A stretch of 64,000 bases of DNA from Kineococcus aurantiacus (GCF_013409345.1 NZ_JACCBB010000001.1:3968001-4032000), one strand, 5' to 3'; counted from the stretch's first letter, positions 16,611-24,934 are shown. The notes: generated from the letters alone by a model not told the origin. A program made the numbers and translations.

Positions 16611-17432
16611 GTGGAGGAGCAGAGGGGATCGCCGGCGGACCGGCGGACCGAGTCGGAGCGGCAACAGCTGCTGGAAGAGCAGTGGAAGGTGTTCACCACC
16701 CGCTGGCAGGCGCTGGACGAGCAGTGGCAGACGTCGGCGGACGGGCCTGACCTCGCGCAGACGCGGGGGCGCATCCTGGCCGACTTCGACCGACTGGCTG
16801 GAGACCGAGACACCTCAGCCGTCGATCGGGACCTCGCCGCCGGCGACCGCAACCACCGGGCCGAGCAGCGTGACGCCGCCGCCCAGGACCGCGACACCGC
16901 CGCCTTCGAACGCGACACGAGCGCCGACGACCGCGACGCCGCCGACGAGCGGGCCGACGCCGACCGCGGGGCGCAGGGGCAGGACACCAGCGCCTCGCAG
17001 GCCAGCCGGGAACAGGCCCGCGCCGACCGGCGGGCCGCCGCGCAGGACCGGCGCACGGCGTTCGCCGACCGCGAAGCCGCCGACCGGGACCGCCGCAGTG
17101 CCCGCAGTGACCGGAACTACTCCGCCGACGAACGCTTCTACTCCCGCGACGCTCGTCACCGCTCGGCGCGGCTGCGCGAGCAGCAGGACGCCCAGCAGGC
17201 AGCAGGCCGGGACCGGGAGCAGGAGATGGCCACCGCCGCGATCGCGGCGTGCGAGCAGCTGGCCTTGACGCTGGAGCACTGCAGCACGCTGTACGAGCAA
17301 CTGGCCGTGCGCGAGGACGATGCGGAGCGCGCGGCCCAGTTGCAGGTCATGGCCGAACGTCAGCGGTCCCGCGCCGGGCAGGTCTCGGCCCGGGCGCACC
17401 AGCTGGCAGCACGTGCGGGCACCGGCTCCTGA
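16611..17432 (+). CDS. Hypothetical charged coiled-coil protein with xDRDxxA heptads
   Basis: Function unknown. The 273-residue protein has no membrane segment or signal peptide. Residues 64-112 are seven consecutive heptads of the form x-D-R-D-x-x-A (for example GDRDTSA, VDRDLAA, QDRDTAA, FERDTSA). A further Arg/Asp/Ala-rich segment reaches to about residue 185, and a second helical region (about 200-270) is rich in Ala, Gln and Glu. The composition predicts a long, highly charged single helix or coiled coil. Similar DRD-repeat segments occur in actinobacterial signalling proteins near GAF or GGDEF domains, but here the segment stands alone. The start is GTG 16611 without a strong ribosome binding site. 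Coding is supported by the regular protein pattern over the whole length. Confidence 0.65.
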   Translation: MEEQRGSPADRRTESERQQLLEEQWKVFTTRWQALDEQWQTSADGPDLAQTRGRILADFDRLAGDRDTSAVDRDLAAGDRNHRAEQRDAAAQDRDTAAFERDTSADDRDAADERADADRGAQGQDTSASQASREQARADRRAAAQDRRTAFADREAADRDRRSARSDRNYSADERFYSRDARHRSARLREQQDAQQAAGRDREQEMATAAIAACEQLALTLEHCSTLYEQLAVREDDAERAAQLQVMAERQRSRAGQVSARAHQLAARAGTGS

Positions 17433-17541
17433 ACGACCCACGGATCCACGAGTTTGGGACTTCGACCGGGCGCAACCGCCTGCGTGGGTCGTGCTGGTCG
17501 AGCGTCCAACCGGGGCGAGAGCGCCGGCCACCGGAGCGGTG

Positions 17542-17670
17542 ATGAGCACTGTCGAAGACCCCGCCTTCGAGGTCCGGGTCGCTGCGTACGCCGCCAGACG
17601 GGCAGCGTGGATCCGCGACGTCCTGCCCGCCCACCTGTTCGGCGCGCCGCTGTGGATCGACGTGCCGTGA
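17542..17670 (+). CDS. Possible 42-residue small protein
   Basis: ATG 17542 opens a frame encoding MSTVEDPAFEVRVAAYAARR and a hydrophobic-ending tail with two Trp residues. No clear ribosome binding site and no recognisable family. Included because the amino-acid mix is protein-like; low confidence. Confidence 0.2.
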   Translation: MSTVEDPAFEVRVAAYAARRAAWIRDVLPAHLFGAPLWIDVP

Positions 17671-17859
17671 CCCTCTGCGCCGGGCACGACGTCACGGTCA
17701 CGGCGCGGGCCGCGTCGCGCACGGTCGTGGCGCGTGACGCGCACCCAGCGGTCTCGGCGCTCCTCACCTGCCCGTGCGGGTTCCCCGACGACACTCGGCC
17801 ACCACCTCCTCGCCACGGTCGAGCACTGCTCGGCCCGGGGAGGCGGTGCCTGCCACCGA

Positions 17860-17937
17860 CTACCGCTGTCCGACGGGAGTCCCGCCCTCGACGTCCGGCG
17901 GGTCGGGCGGGTCGGGCGGGTCGGGCAACGTGCTCAT
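17860..17937 (-). CDS. Possible 25-residue Pro/Asp repeat peptide
   Basis: ATG 17937 has an excellent AGGAGG about seven bases upstream. It encodes MSTLPDPPDPPDPPDVEGG and a short tail, in which the PDP unit comes from a 9-base tandem repeat (gtcgggcgg on the plus strand). Either a real micropeptide or a chance ORF across a simple repeat. Confidence 0.3.
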   Translation of the reverse strand: MSTLPDPPDPPDPPDVEGGTPVGQR

Positions 17938-18183
17938 GGCTGCACCCTCCTGTGAGATCACCACGCCGAGGAGTTCGACACCCCGTCGCCCACGACGAGC
18001 CGACTGCCTCTGTCCGAGAGGTCCAGGGGCAAGGGCCCGGTGCTGCGTGCAGCTGCAGTCCACGGTGGCCGTCCACACGGTCTCAGCGCATCGGGGAGAA
18101 CCCTGAGGCGTTCCTGAGACGCCGCGCGCGAAGTGCTCCACCGTCTCCCGCGACACCGCGACCCGGACGCCCTGCGGGCGGCG

Positions 18184-18435
18184 TCACGGTCGTGACGCGT
18201 TCGAGCCCGGTCGTGCTCCTCCCTCGCCGAGGCGGAGGCCGTGCTCGTGGTCGGCCAGCCACTGCGGCAGGGCCGTCGCCTCCTCAGCGGCCGGTGGGCT
18301 CACCGGCACGCCGGCCGCGGAGGTGGAGCCGGGAGCCGCCGCGCGACACGGTCGAGCGGGAGCGTCGGGGTCCTCGTGCCCGATGGGCGCGCCGGCGATC
18401 GCGCCGCCGCCGGAGGTGGCTGAACACCGGGCCAC
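18184..18435 (-). CDS. Possible 83-residue hypothetical protein
   Basis: GTG 18435 starts 25 bases after the chemoreceptor stop on the same strand. The C-terminal part (PQWLADHEHGLRLGEGG) looks protein-like. The first half is Ala/Pro/Gly-rich, and third-position GC (roughly 85 %) is below that of neighbouring genes. No family recognised. Confidence 0.25.
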   Translation of the reverse strand: MARCSATSGGGAIAGAPIGHEDPDAPARPCRAAAPGSTSAAGVPVSPPAAEEATALPQWLADHEHGLRLGEGGARPGSNASRP

Positions 18436-18459
18436 TGCGTCAGAGCCGTGGAGCGGTCC

Positions 18460-20022
18460 TCAGCCGACGATGTCGCGCGTGACGGCGAACTGCTCGGTCA
18501 GCACGCCGCCGATGATCGACTGCGTCTGGTTGATCTCCTCCACCGCGGCGTGGATCTGCACCAGCGAGGCGGTGACCGCACCCACCCGCGCCTGGATCGT
18601 GGCGACCTTGCTGCTCACGCTCGACGTCGCCTGCTCGGTCTGACCCGACAGCTCCTTGACCTCCTCGGCCACGATCGCGAAACCCCGTCCGGCGTCCCCG
18701 GCCCGGGCCGCCTCGATGGTGGCGTTCAGGGCCAGCAGCTTGGTCTGGGCCGCGATGGCCTGGATGGCGCGCACGACGTCGTTGATCTCCGCGCTGGCCC
18801 GTTCCAGGGCGGCCACCTCGGCGTTGGCCTCCACCGCCAGGGTCTCCCCGTGCGCGGCGACCCCGGTGGCGGCGACCACGTTGCGCTCCACCTCCCCGAT
18901 GGACGCCAGCAGGTCCCCGCCGGCCCGGGTGAGGCGGTCGGCGGCGGCGAACCGCTCCATCGCCTGGCCGATGAGGAAAGCCGTGTTGCGCAGGGCGCTC
19001 TCGCGGCTGGCCGACATGATGAGGGTGCGGGTGGCGAAGAAGTCCATGGTCCCCACCACGCGCCCGGCCACCACCACCGGCAGGCACACCCCCGACTTCA
19101 CCCCCGCCCGCTGGGCCGCCGGGGCCCGCACGCAGTCGGTCATCTCGCCCAGGTCCTCCACGAACACGAAGTCCTGCTTGGCCCACGTCCGCCCCGACAA
19201 CCCGACGCCCTTGGCGAAGGACGCGTTCAAGGTCACCTGCCGGAACTCCGCCCCGGCGTCCCCGGACTCCAGCCCGAAGCGCAGCACGTGCTTCGACGCC
19301 GGCCCGGACTCGTCCAGGCGCCAGAAGGAGCCGTACTGCCAGTCGAACTCGGCGCGGATCGTGTCCAGCGCCGTGCGCAGCGCCTGCTCCTCGCTGGTCG
19401 CCGACGTCAGCGCGTGGATCAGGGTGGAGACCGCCTCGACGTCCTGAGCGGCCTTCTCCTGCCGCACGGCCTCCTCGAGCCGGGCCACCGTCGCCGAGAT
19501 CAGCCGGGCGACCGTGCGCAGCACCGACAGCCGGCCGGCGGAGGGGGTGATCTGCTCGGTGGTGAAGAAGTCCAGCGTCCCGGCCACCTGCCCGCCCTGC
19601 AGCACCGGGAAGCAGATCCCCGAGCGGATCCCGGCCCGCTGCGCCACGGGTGCCCGCACGCAGTCGCTCAGCTCGCTCAGGTCCGCCACGAACACCAGGT
19701 CGCGCTGGCGCCAGGCCCGGCCCGACAGCCCGACGCCCTCGGCGAAGGTGGCCGCCAGGGTCACCCGGCGGAACTCCTCGCCGGCCGTCCCGCTCTCCTG
19801 CTCGAAGCGCAGGACGCGGGCGGCGCGGTCCAGCCGCCAGAACGAGGCGTAGGCCCAGCCGAAGCGGGTCCGGACGGTCTCCAGCGCGATCCCGACGGCC
19901 TCGGCCGGCGTCCGGGCCGTCTCCAGCGCCTGCACGAGGTCGGTCACGGCCTCGACGTCGGCGCGCCCCTCGGCGAGCTCGCGCGCCACGGCGGCGGTTC
20001 CAGCGGTCCGTCGACCGAGCAT
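18460..20022 (-). CDS. Cytosolic chemoreceptor-like protein with two tandem GAF domains
   Basis: Soluble methyl-accepting-chemotaxis-type sensor of 520 residues. Two GAF domains lie at about 25-180 and 205-350. They are near-duplicates: each contains F-W-R-L-D, G-x-E-F-R-x-V-T-L, F-A-x-G-V-G-L-S-G-R, D-C-V-R-A-P and S-G-x-C-x-P-V. An MCP signalling hairpin follows, with the tip sequence [20 protein letters not shown] and [11 protein letters not shown]. No transmembrane helix or HAMP domain is visible, so it should sense an internal signal and couple to CheW/CheA. I chose ATG 20022 (AGGAGA six bases upstream) over 20067, because the longer start would read through a 32-base palindrome. It is divergent from a MarR regulator. 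Confidence 0.87.
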   Translation of the reverse strand: MLGRRTAGTAAVARELAEGRADVEAVTDLVQALETARTPAEAVGIALETVRTRFGWAYASFWRLDRAARVLRFEQESGTAGEEFRRVTLAATFAEGVGLSGRAWRQRDLVFVADLSELSDCVRAPVAQRAGIRSGICFPVLQGGQVAGTLDFFTTEQITPSAGRLSVLRTVARLISATVARLEEAVRQEKAAQDVEAVSTLIHALTSATSEEQALRTALDTIRAEFDWQYGSFWRLDESGPASKHVLRFGLESGDAGAEFRQVTLNASFAKGVGLSGRTWAKQDFVFVEDLGEMTDCVRAPAAQRAGVKSGVCLPVVVAGRVVGTMDFFATRTLIMSASRESALRNTAFLIGQAMERFAAADRLTRAGGDLLASIGEVERNVVAATGVAAHGETLAVEANAEVAALERASAEINDVVRAIQAIAAQTKLLALNATIEAARAGDAGRGFAIVAEEVKELSGQTEQATSSVSSKVATIQARVGAVTASLVQIHAAVEEINQTQSIIGGVLTEQFAVTRDIVG

Positions 20023-20041
20023 CGTCCATCTCCTGTCACTG

Positions 20042-20073
20042 GGCGCGGTGACGACCCGGGTCGTCACCGCGCC
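20042..20073. promoter_or_regulatory. Perfect 32-base palindrome in the chemoreceptor leader
   Basis: Every base from 20042 to 20073 matches its reverse complement, with the centre CCCGGG and arms starting GGCGCGGTGACGAC. It ends eight bases upstream of the AGGAGA site of the chemoreceptor gene, so the transcript could fold into a hairpin next to the ribosome binding site. Alternatively it is a protein-binding site. Confidence 0.6.
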
Positions 20074-20079
20074 GGACTC

Positions 20080-20109
20080 CTTCAGCGCTGAAGTTCTCCA
20101 GCACTGGAG
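20080..20109. promoter_or_regulatory. Two tandem palindromic operators between chemoreceptor and marR-type gene
   Basis: CTTCAGCGCTGAAG (20080-20093) and CTCCAGCACTGGAG (20096-20109) share 11 of 14 bases. Each is palindromic, and their centres are 16 bases apart. This is the expected look of a double site for a dimeric repressor. The MarR protein encoded 134 bases downstream is the natural candidate. Confidence 0.55.
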
Positions 20110-20242
20110 TGATCGACTGCCCGGTGGGACGGCTTGACTACTGCATCCGGAGGATCGTGGCCCCCGACCACCTCCCGGGCCCTGCCCGCCCCCTCCGCCG
20201 GCCCCCGGTCAAGCACCGGAGGTCCTCGACCGATGAAGGACC

Positions 20243-20818
20243 GTGCTGACCACCCCGAGCGCCCACCCGACCGACGCAGCCGGTGTCGACCCGGACCAGG
20301 GCTCCGCCGAGCTCCACCCGGTTCCCGTGGACCGGCTGCCGGGGGTGCGGGAGGAACTGGACGTGATCGCCCGGTCGCCGTTCTCCGGCTCCGAACTCGG
20401 TCACCTGACCCTGCAGGCGGGGCTGGGGGTCCTCGGCATCCTGGACAGCGCCGCCGACCGGGTCGGGCTCCTGGCCAGCGACCTGCGCGCCATGTACCTG
20501 CTGCAGGTCCTCGGGGACCAGAGCGCCGGCTCGCTGGCCCGCCACATGCTGGTGCCCCAGTCCTGCGTGACCCTCATCGCCAAGAGGCTCCAGGAGGAGG
20601 GGCTGGTCACCCGGGCCAAGGACCCGCACGACGGGCGCAAGGTCATCCTCGGCATCACCGGCGCCGGCCGGTGCCGTCTCGACGAGGCCTCCGTCCTGGT
20701 CCGCGCCGAGCTCAGGACGTTCTTCGCCCCCCTGTCACCGGCCAGCGCGGTCGCGCTGGCGGCGCTGCTCGCCGACGTCGTCGAACCCGGTACCTCCGGG
20801 GCAGGGCAGGGGCGCTGA
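20243..20818 (+). CDS. MarR-family transcriptional regulator
   Basis: DNA-binding protein of 191 residues. The winged helix-turn-helix spans about 80-150: SAGSLARHMLVPQSCVTLIAKRLQEEGLVTRAKDP contains the recognition helix, and DGRKVILGITGAGR the wing with the conserved DxR pattern. An N-terminal extension of about 40 residues precedes the usual dimerisation helix. The start is GTG 20243 with GAAGGA upstream. It is divergent from the tandem-GAF chemoreceptor, and two related palindromes lie between them, suggesting autoregulation and control of the sensor gene. The ligand is unknown. Confidence 0.82.
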   Translation: MLTTPSAHPTDAAGVDPDQGSAELHPVPVDRLPGVREELDVIARSPFSGSELGHLTLQAGLGVLGILDSAADRVGLLASDLRAMYLLQVLGDQSAGSLARHMLVPQSCVTLIAKRLQEEGLVTRAKDPHDGRKVILGITGAGRCRLDEASVLVRAELRTFFAPLSPASAVALAALLADVVEPGTSGAGQGR

Positions 20819-20863
20819 CCGCAGCGCACCCCGGCACCGCGGCCGCGCACCGCCCGTGCCCCG

Positions 20864-21706
20864 TCAGGTGGTCGACACGTCGGTGGAACGGGCGACCCCC
20901 TCGCCGGCCTCGACCTCCTCGCGGCGGGCGTCCAGCGCGCCGAGCGCGAGGGAGAACGAGTCCGAGCCCAGCAGGTGGCGCAACCGGCCGCCGTTGCCGG
21001 ACACCCCGAGGTCGACGAGGGCCGCGGCGGCCTTGACCGGGTCACCCAGCTGGGTCCCCGGCATCCGCAGGTGCGCCTGCGTCATCTCGCGCAGGGCGGG
21101 GTAGGCGTCGGTGGTCCTCTCGGGCAGCACCAGGGAGTCCGGGGTCAGGAAGTCGGTGCGGAAGTAGCCGGGCTCGACGAGGCTGACCTGGATCCCGAGG
21201 TCGGCGACCTCCGCGGCGAGGGACTCGGTGAGCCCCTCGAGGGCGAACTTGCCCGCGCAGTACAGGCCCCAGCCGGGGAAGGACGTCATCCCCAGGATGG
21301 AGGAGACGTTGACGACGTGACCTGACCGCTGGGCCCGCAGGATCGGCAGCGCCGCGCGCAGGACGTTCCACACCCCGACGACCTGCACGTCGAGCATGGC
21401 GCGGACCTCGGCGTCGGAGGTCTCCTCGACGGCGCCGAGGAAGCCGTAACCGGCGTTGTTGACGACGACGTCGAGGGTGCCGAACCGCTCGCGGGTCCGC
21501 TGCACCGCCCGCGTGACGGCGGCTCCGTCGGTCAGGTCGAGTTCCAGCGCCAGCAGCCGGGAGGTGTCGACGTCACCGCCGAGGGCAGCGGTCAACCGCT
21601 GCGTCGAGCGGGTGGTGGCCGCGACGTCCTCGCCGCGGTCCAGCAGTCGGGTGACGAGCTCGCGGCCCAGGCCGCGGGAGGTGCCGGTGACGAACCAGGT
21701 GGACAC
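20864..21706 (-). CDS. Short-chain dehydrogenase/reductase (SDR)
   Basis: NAD(P)-dependent oxidoreductase of 280 residues. TGTSRGLG (7-14) is the cofactor-binding loop, NNAG (83-86) the structural motif, and Ser135/136, Tyr149 and Lys153 (YCAGK) the catalytic residues. It belongs to the classical SDRs used on small carbonyl compounds. I chose GTG 21706 because GAAGGAGA precedes it directly and the fold starts at residue 4; an earlier start at 21742 has no such site. It is divergent from an XRE-type regulator, a common SDR/regulator pair in actinobacteria. The substrate is unknown. Confidence 0.88.
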   Translation of the reverse strand: MSTWFVTGTSRGLGRELVTRLLDRGEDVAATTRSTQRLTAALGGDVDTSRLLALELDLTDGAAVTRAVQRTRERFGTLDVVVNNAGYGFLGAVEETSDAEVRAMLDVQVVGVWNVLRAALPILRAQRSGHVVNVSSILGMTSFPGWGLYCAGKFALEGLTESLAAEVADLGIQVSLVEPGYFRTDFLTPDSLVLPERTTDAYPALREMTQAHLRMPGTQLGDPVKAAAALVDLGVSGNGGRLRHLLGSDSFSLALGALDARREEVEAGEGVARSTDVSTT

Positions 21707-21857
21707 GAGGTCTCCTTCGGTCGGAGGAGGTGGGGACAGCACCAGCCTGGGCCGTCAGCAGGGGCCGGGGAGGCCGCTGCCCCGCCCACTCCTGCCTGGG
21801 TACGGCGTACCCCCCTTCGACCTGTCCGTGCCCCGTCCGGACCGGCACACTGGTCGG

Positions 21858-22745
21858 GTGACCTCCCACGGCGAGCACCGCAGGGACCTGGGTGACTTCC
21901 TCCGCAGCCGGCGCGCGGCGACGTCCCCGGAGGCGGTGGGGCTGCCGGTGGCGCCGGGGCGCCGGGTCGCCGGGCTGCGCCGGGAGGAGGTCGCCCGGCT
22001 CGCCGGGGTGAGCGTGGACTACTACACGCGCCTGGAGCAGGGCCGCCACGCCAGCCCGTCGGGCGCTGTGCTGGACGCGCTGGCCCGCGCGCTGGGCCTG
22101 GACCCGGCGGGTCGCGCGCACCTGCACGACCTGGCGGGGCCGTCCACGGCGAGGCACGAACGCCCGGTGGTGCAGCGGGTGCGGCCCGCGGTCCACCAGT
22201 TGCTGGACTCCCTGCGTGACCACCCGGCGTTCGTGGTCGGCCGGCGCACCGACGTGCTGGCCTCCAACGCGCTGGCCCGGGCGCTGCTGACCGACTGGGA
22301 CGCGCTGCCGCCTCGCCGGCGCAACTACGTCCGCTGGCTCCTGCTGGACCCGGGTGCGCGTGCGCTGTTCCCCGACTGGCCGGTGCTGGCGGCCGAGGCG
22401 GTCGGCACGTTGCGCCTGGACGCCGGCCGCCACCCCGACGACCCGCTGCTCAACGCCCTCGTCGGGGAGCTGACGATCGGCTGCCCGGAGTTCGCCCGGT
22501 GGTGGTCCGACCGCCGCGTGCACGAACGCACCCACGGGACCAAGCGCCTGCACCACCGCGTGGTGGGGGACGTCACGATCCACTTCGAGGCGCTGGTGCT
22601 GGCCGGGGAGGACGACCAGACGCTGTTCACGTACTCGGCCGAGCCGGGGAGCGCTTCGGCGGACAACCTGCGGCTGCTGTCGTCGTGGGCCACGGACCCC
22701 GGTCCTGCCGGGTCCCGCCGGCCGCGCGATCCGGCGACGCCCTGA
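21858..22745 (+). CDS. XRE-family regulator with MmyB-like ligand domain
   Basis: Transcriptional regulator of 295 residues. The N-terminal helix-turn-helix has the sequence PGRRVAGLRREEVARLAGVS followed by VDYYTRLEQGR, the hallmark of this actinobacterial group. It is joined to an MmyB-type C-terminal domain (about 105-280), with RNYVRWLLLDP, LFPDW and THGTKRLHHRVVGDVTIHFEAL. Such domains are thought to bind small hydrophobic ligands. The start is GTG 21858. It is divergent from the SDR gene, which it probably regulates. Confidence 0.88.
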   Translation: MTSHGEHRRDLGDFLRSRRAATSPEAVGLPVAPGRRVAGLRREEVARLAGVSVDYYTRLEQGRHASPSGAVLDALARALGLDPAGRAHLHDLAGPSTARHERPVVQRVRPAVHQLLDSLRDHPAFVVGRRTDVLASNALARALLTDWDALPPRRRNYVRWLLLDPGARALFPDWPVLAAEAVGTLRLDAGRHPDDPLLNALVGELTIGCPEFARWWSDRRVHERTHGTKRLHHRVVGDVTIHFEALVLAGEDDQTLFTYSAEPGSASADNLRLLSSWATDPGPAGSRRPRDPATP

Positions 22746-22784
22746 CGTCTCGGCCGTCGCGGGGTCCCCGGGGCACCGCGGGGC

Positions 22785-22955
22785 TCACCAGAGCTTGCCG
22801 CGCCAGCTCAGCCCCTTCAGCAGGCGGACGCTCACGCGCCCCGTGGAGGACACCGTCGCGCGCCCGATCCGCTTCGTGACGCTCACCCCGGAGCGCCCGG
22901 CGTTCACGCGCACGCCCTTGCCGAGGTCCTTGGCCCAGCGGAACGAGAACGGCAC
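22785..22955 (-). CDS. Small DUF4236-like protein
   Basis: A 56-residue protein: an N-terminal FSFRWAKDLGKGVRVNAGRSG and then SVTKRIGRATVSSTGRVSVRL. The pattern F-x-F-R, basic-G-V-R-x-N, S-G-V-S-V matches the DUF4236 family of very short proteins of unknown function, which are often at the N-terminus of envelope-associated proteins. The start is GTG 22955, five bases after AGGAG; the GTG at 22961 would leave no spacing. It stands alone on the minus strand, convergent with the XRE regulator gene and in tandem with the ABC transporter operon upstream of it. Too short to confirm by composition, but codon use is typical of the genome. Confidence 0.6.
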   Translation of the reverse strand: MPFSFRWAKDLGKGVRVNAGRSGVSVTKRIGRATVSSTGRVSVRLLKGLSWRGKLW

Positions 22956-23066
22956 CTGCACTCCTGACGTCGGACGGTCACGGGACTCGCCCGCGCAACG
23001 CGCGGACCGGCCCGCGGGGTTCCCGCCGCACCGCCGCGTCCCCCTCGGGGCAGCGGGCCCACCCGC

Positions 23067-23084
23067 ACGGCACCACGGTGCCCG
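23067..23084 (-). terminator. Hairpin after the first ABC transporter operon
   Basis: GGCACC-AC-GGTGCC (23069-23082) is a perfect 6-base inverted repeat 14 bases after the stop of the permease gene at 23097. Short, and without a T-run; tentative. Confidence 0.35.
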
Positions 23085-23096
23085 GAGGGGAGGGGG

Positions 23097-23990
23097 TCAG
23101 CCCTTCAGGGCGCCGCCGAAGTTGAACGCCCCGCCTAGCCGGCGGGACAGCAGCACGTACAGGACGACGACGGGCAGCGTGTACAGGACCGAGTACGCCG
23201 CCAGCTGACCCCACTGGACCGACCCGTACTGCCCGAAGAAGGTGAAGATGCTCACCGAGGCGGGCAGCCGGTCGGGGGACAGCAGCAGGACGAAGGGGAT
23301 GAAGAAGTTCCCCCACATCCCGATGAACGTGAAGATCGTCACGACGGACAGCCCGGGCCACATGAGGGGCAGGACGATGTGGCGCAGCGTCTGCATGGAG
23401 CTGGCCCCGTCGGTCCAGGCCGCCTCCTCCAGCGTCAGCGGCACGCCGTCCATGAAGTTCTTGCACAGGAAGATCGACATGGGCAGCGCGGTCGTCGCCA
23501 TGAACGCGACCGTCCCGCCGATGGTGTCGACGAGGTTGAGCTGCACGAACAGCCCGTACACCGGGACCATGATCGCCGTGATGGGCAGGCCGGTCGAGAA
23601 GAGGATGGTCAGCAGGAACGGCCGCTTGTAGCGCGTCTCGAAGCGGGACAGCGGGTAGGCGGCCAGCGTCGCCACGACGATGGCGATGAACGTCGAGCCC
23701 ACGCACAGGACCAGGCCGTTCCACATCGGCCGGTACGTGGTCTCCGGGGTCAGGACGGCCCGGAAGTTGTCGAAGCTGAAGCCCGTGCCGGGCCACTCCA
23801 GCTTCAGCCCCGCGCGGGCGTCGAAGGCCGCGAAGACGACCCACAGCAGCGGGACGAGGAACATCACGCCGAGCACGGCGGTGACGACGTTCACGACGGC
23901 CGTGGCGACCCAGGTGCGGGGTCCCACGGGGCGGTGCGAGGTGACCGCGAGGGGGGTGGCGGTCGGCGTGGTGGAGGTCTCGGTGGTCAT
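23097..23990 (-). CDS. Carbohydrate ABC transporter permease (MalG/UgpE type)
   Basis: Second membrane subunit of a CUT1 sugar importer, 297 residues with about six transmembrane helices. The EAA loop EEAAWTDGASSMQTLRHIVLP (about residues 190-210), which contacts the ATPase, is intact. A soluble N-terminus of about 28 residues precedes helix 1. It starts at ATG 23990, four bases after the stop of the other permease, so the two are co-translated. The order binding protein, MalF-type, MalG-type is standard. No ATPase gene follows, so a shared ATPase (MsiK-like) encoded elsewhere is expected. Confidence 0.9.
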   Translation of the reverse strand: MTTETSTTPTATPLAVTSHRPVGPRTWVATAVVNVVTAVLGVMFLVPLLWVVFAAFDARAGLKLEWPGTGFSFDNFRAVLTPETTYRPMWNGLVLCVGSTFIAIVVATLAAYPLSRFETRYKRPFLLTILFSTGLPITAIMVPVYGLFVQLNLVDTIGGTVAFMATTALPMSIFLCKNFMDGVPLTLEEAAWTDGASSMQTLRHIVLPLMWPGLSVVTIFTFIGMWGNFFIPFVLLLSPDRLPASVSIFTFFGQYGSVQWGQLAAYSVLYTLPVVVLYVLLSRRLGGAFNFGGALKG

Positions 23991-23994
23991 CGCG

Positions 23995-24915
23995 TCAGTC
24001 CTCGCGCAGCAGGCGCATGTAGACGATGGAGAAGACGCCGCCGACCGCGAGCAGGACGAGCGCGATGGCGGTGCCGTAGCCGATCTGGCTGAACGAGAAG
24101 GCCTGCTCGTACATGTACAGCGGCAGGGTCTGGCTCTTGGTCCCCGGGCCGCCCTTGGTCATGGTGTAGATCAGGCCGAAGACCGACAGGGTCTGCAGGG
24201 TGATGAGCATGAGGTTCGTCGTCACGGTCCGCTTGATCATGGGGATCGTGACGTGCCGCAGCCGGGCCCAGCCCGTCGCGCCGTCCATCTCCGCTGCCTC
24301 CTCGATCTCGGCCGGGATCTCCGAGAGCGCCGCGTTGTAGACGAGCATCGAGAAGGCCGTCCCGCGCCAGACGTTCGCCAGCGAGACCGCGATGATCGGC
24401 AGGGTGTAGAGCCAGTTCTGGCCCAGCCCCAGCACGCCGATGACCTCGTTGAGCGTGCCGTCCTTGGCCAGGAAGGCGTACCAGAGGTACCCGGCGACGA
24501 CCTCGGGGATGACCCAGGCGCCGATGACGGTGATGCCGACGAGGGTGCGGACCACCTTGGCGGCCCGCTTCTGCAGCAGGGCCAGGGCCAGCCCCAGGAC
24601 GTTCTGCCCGACGACGGCGGACAGGATGGTGAACACCAGCGTCAGGACCACGGAGTTCCCGAACGCCTCGCTGCCGAAGGCGGCCCGGAAGTTGTCCAGG
24701 CCGACGAACTGCGTGTCGCCCGACCCCGCACCGGTCAGCGCCGTGTTCGTGAACGCGGCGTAGACGCACCACAGGATCGGGCCGGCCAGGAACACCAGCA
24801 GCAGCACGACCGCCGGGGTCAGCGGCAGCGCCCTGGCGATGTCGACCCGGACCGGGTGCGTCCTGCGCCGCAGCTGGGGGCCGGACGGTGCCCCCGGTCG
24901 TGTCAGCGTGGCCAC
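23995..24915 (-). CDS. Carbohydrate ABC transporter permease (MalF/UgpA type)
   Basis: First membrane subunit of the same CUT1 importer, 306 residues. The hydrophobic N-terminus starts at PLTPAVVLLLVFLAGPILWC. The EAA loop IEEAAEMDGATGWARLRHVTIPM (about 200-222) is present, and six helices can be counted. The start is ATG 24915 with GGAGGAG upstream, 19 bases after the binding-protein gene. The substrate is not deducible from the permease. Confidence 0.9.
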   Translation of the reverse strand: MATLTRPGAPSGPQLRRRTHPVRVDIARALPLTPAVVLLLVFLAGPILWCVYAAFTNTALTGAGSGDTQFVGLDNFRAAFGSEAFGNSVVLTLVFTILSAVVGQNVLGLALALLQKRAAKVVRTLVGITVIGAWVIPEVVAGYLWYAFLAKDGTLNEVIGVLGLGQNWLYTLPIIAVSLANVWRGTAFSMLVYNAALSEIPAEIEEAAEMDGATGWARLRHVTIPMIKRTVTTNLMLITLQTLSVFGLIYTMTKGGPGTKSQTLPLYMYEQAFSFSQIGYGTAIALVLLAVGGVFSIVYMRLLRED

Positions 24916-24934
24916 CGGAACTCCTCCCTGCGAC

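Larger units (their letters stand above)
17433..18459. other. About 1 kb without a confident gene
   Basis: GC skew and third-position bias are weaker here than elsewhere and no long reading frame shows a protein-like pattern. Three small ORFs are possible and are listed separately (17542-17670 plus, 17860-17937 minus, 18184-18435 minus). The long open frames in this stretch look like low-complexity shadow translation. Confidence 0.5.

Noticed and set aside
17880-17930. CRISPR-like short repeats
   Set aside because: Only a 9-base tandem repeat of four units, without spacers.
17454-18482. A 342-codon plus-strand frame in the gene-poor stretch
   Set aside because: Arg/Pro/Gly-rich throughout, no start with a ribosome binding site, no protein-like pattern.
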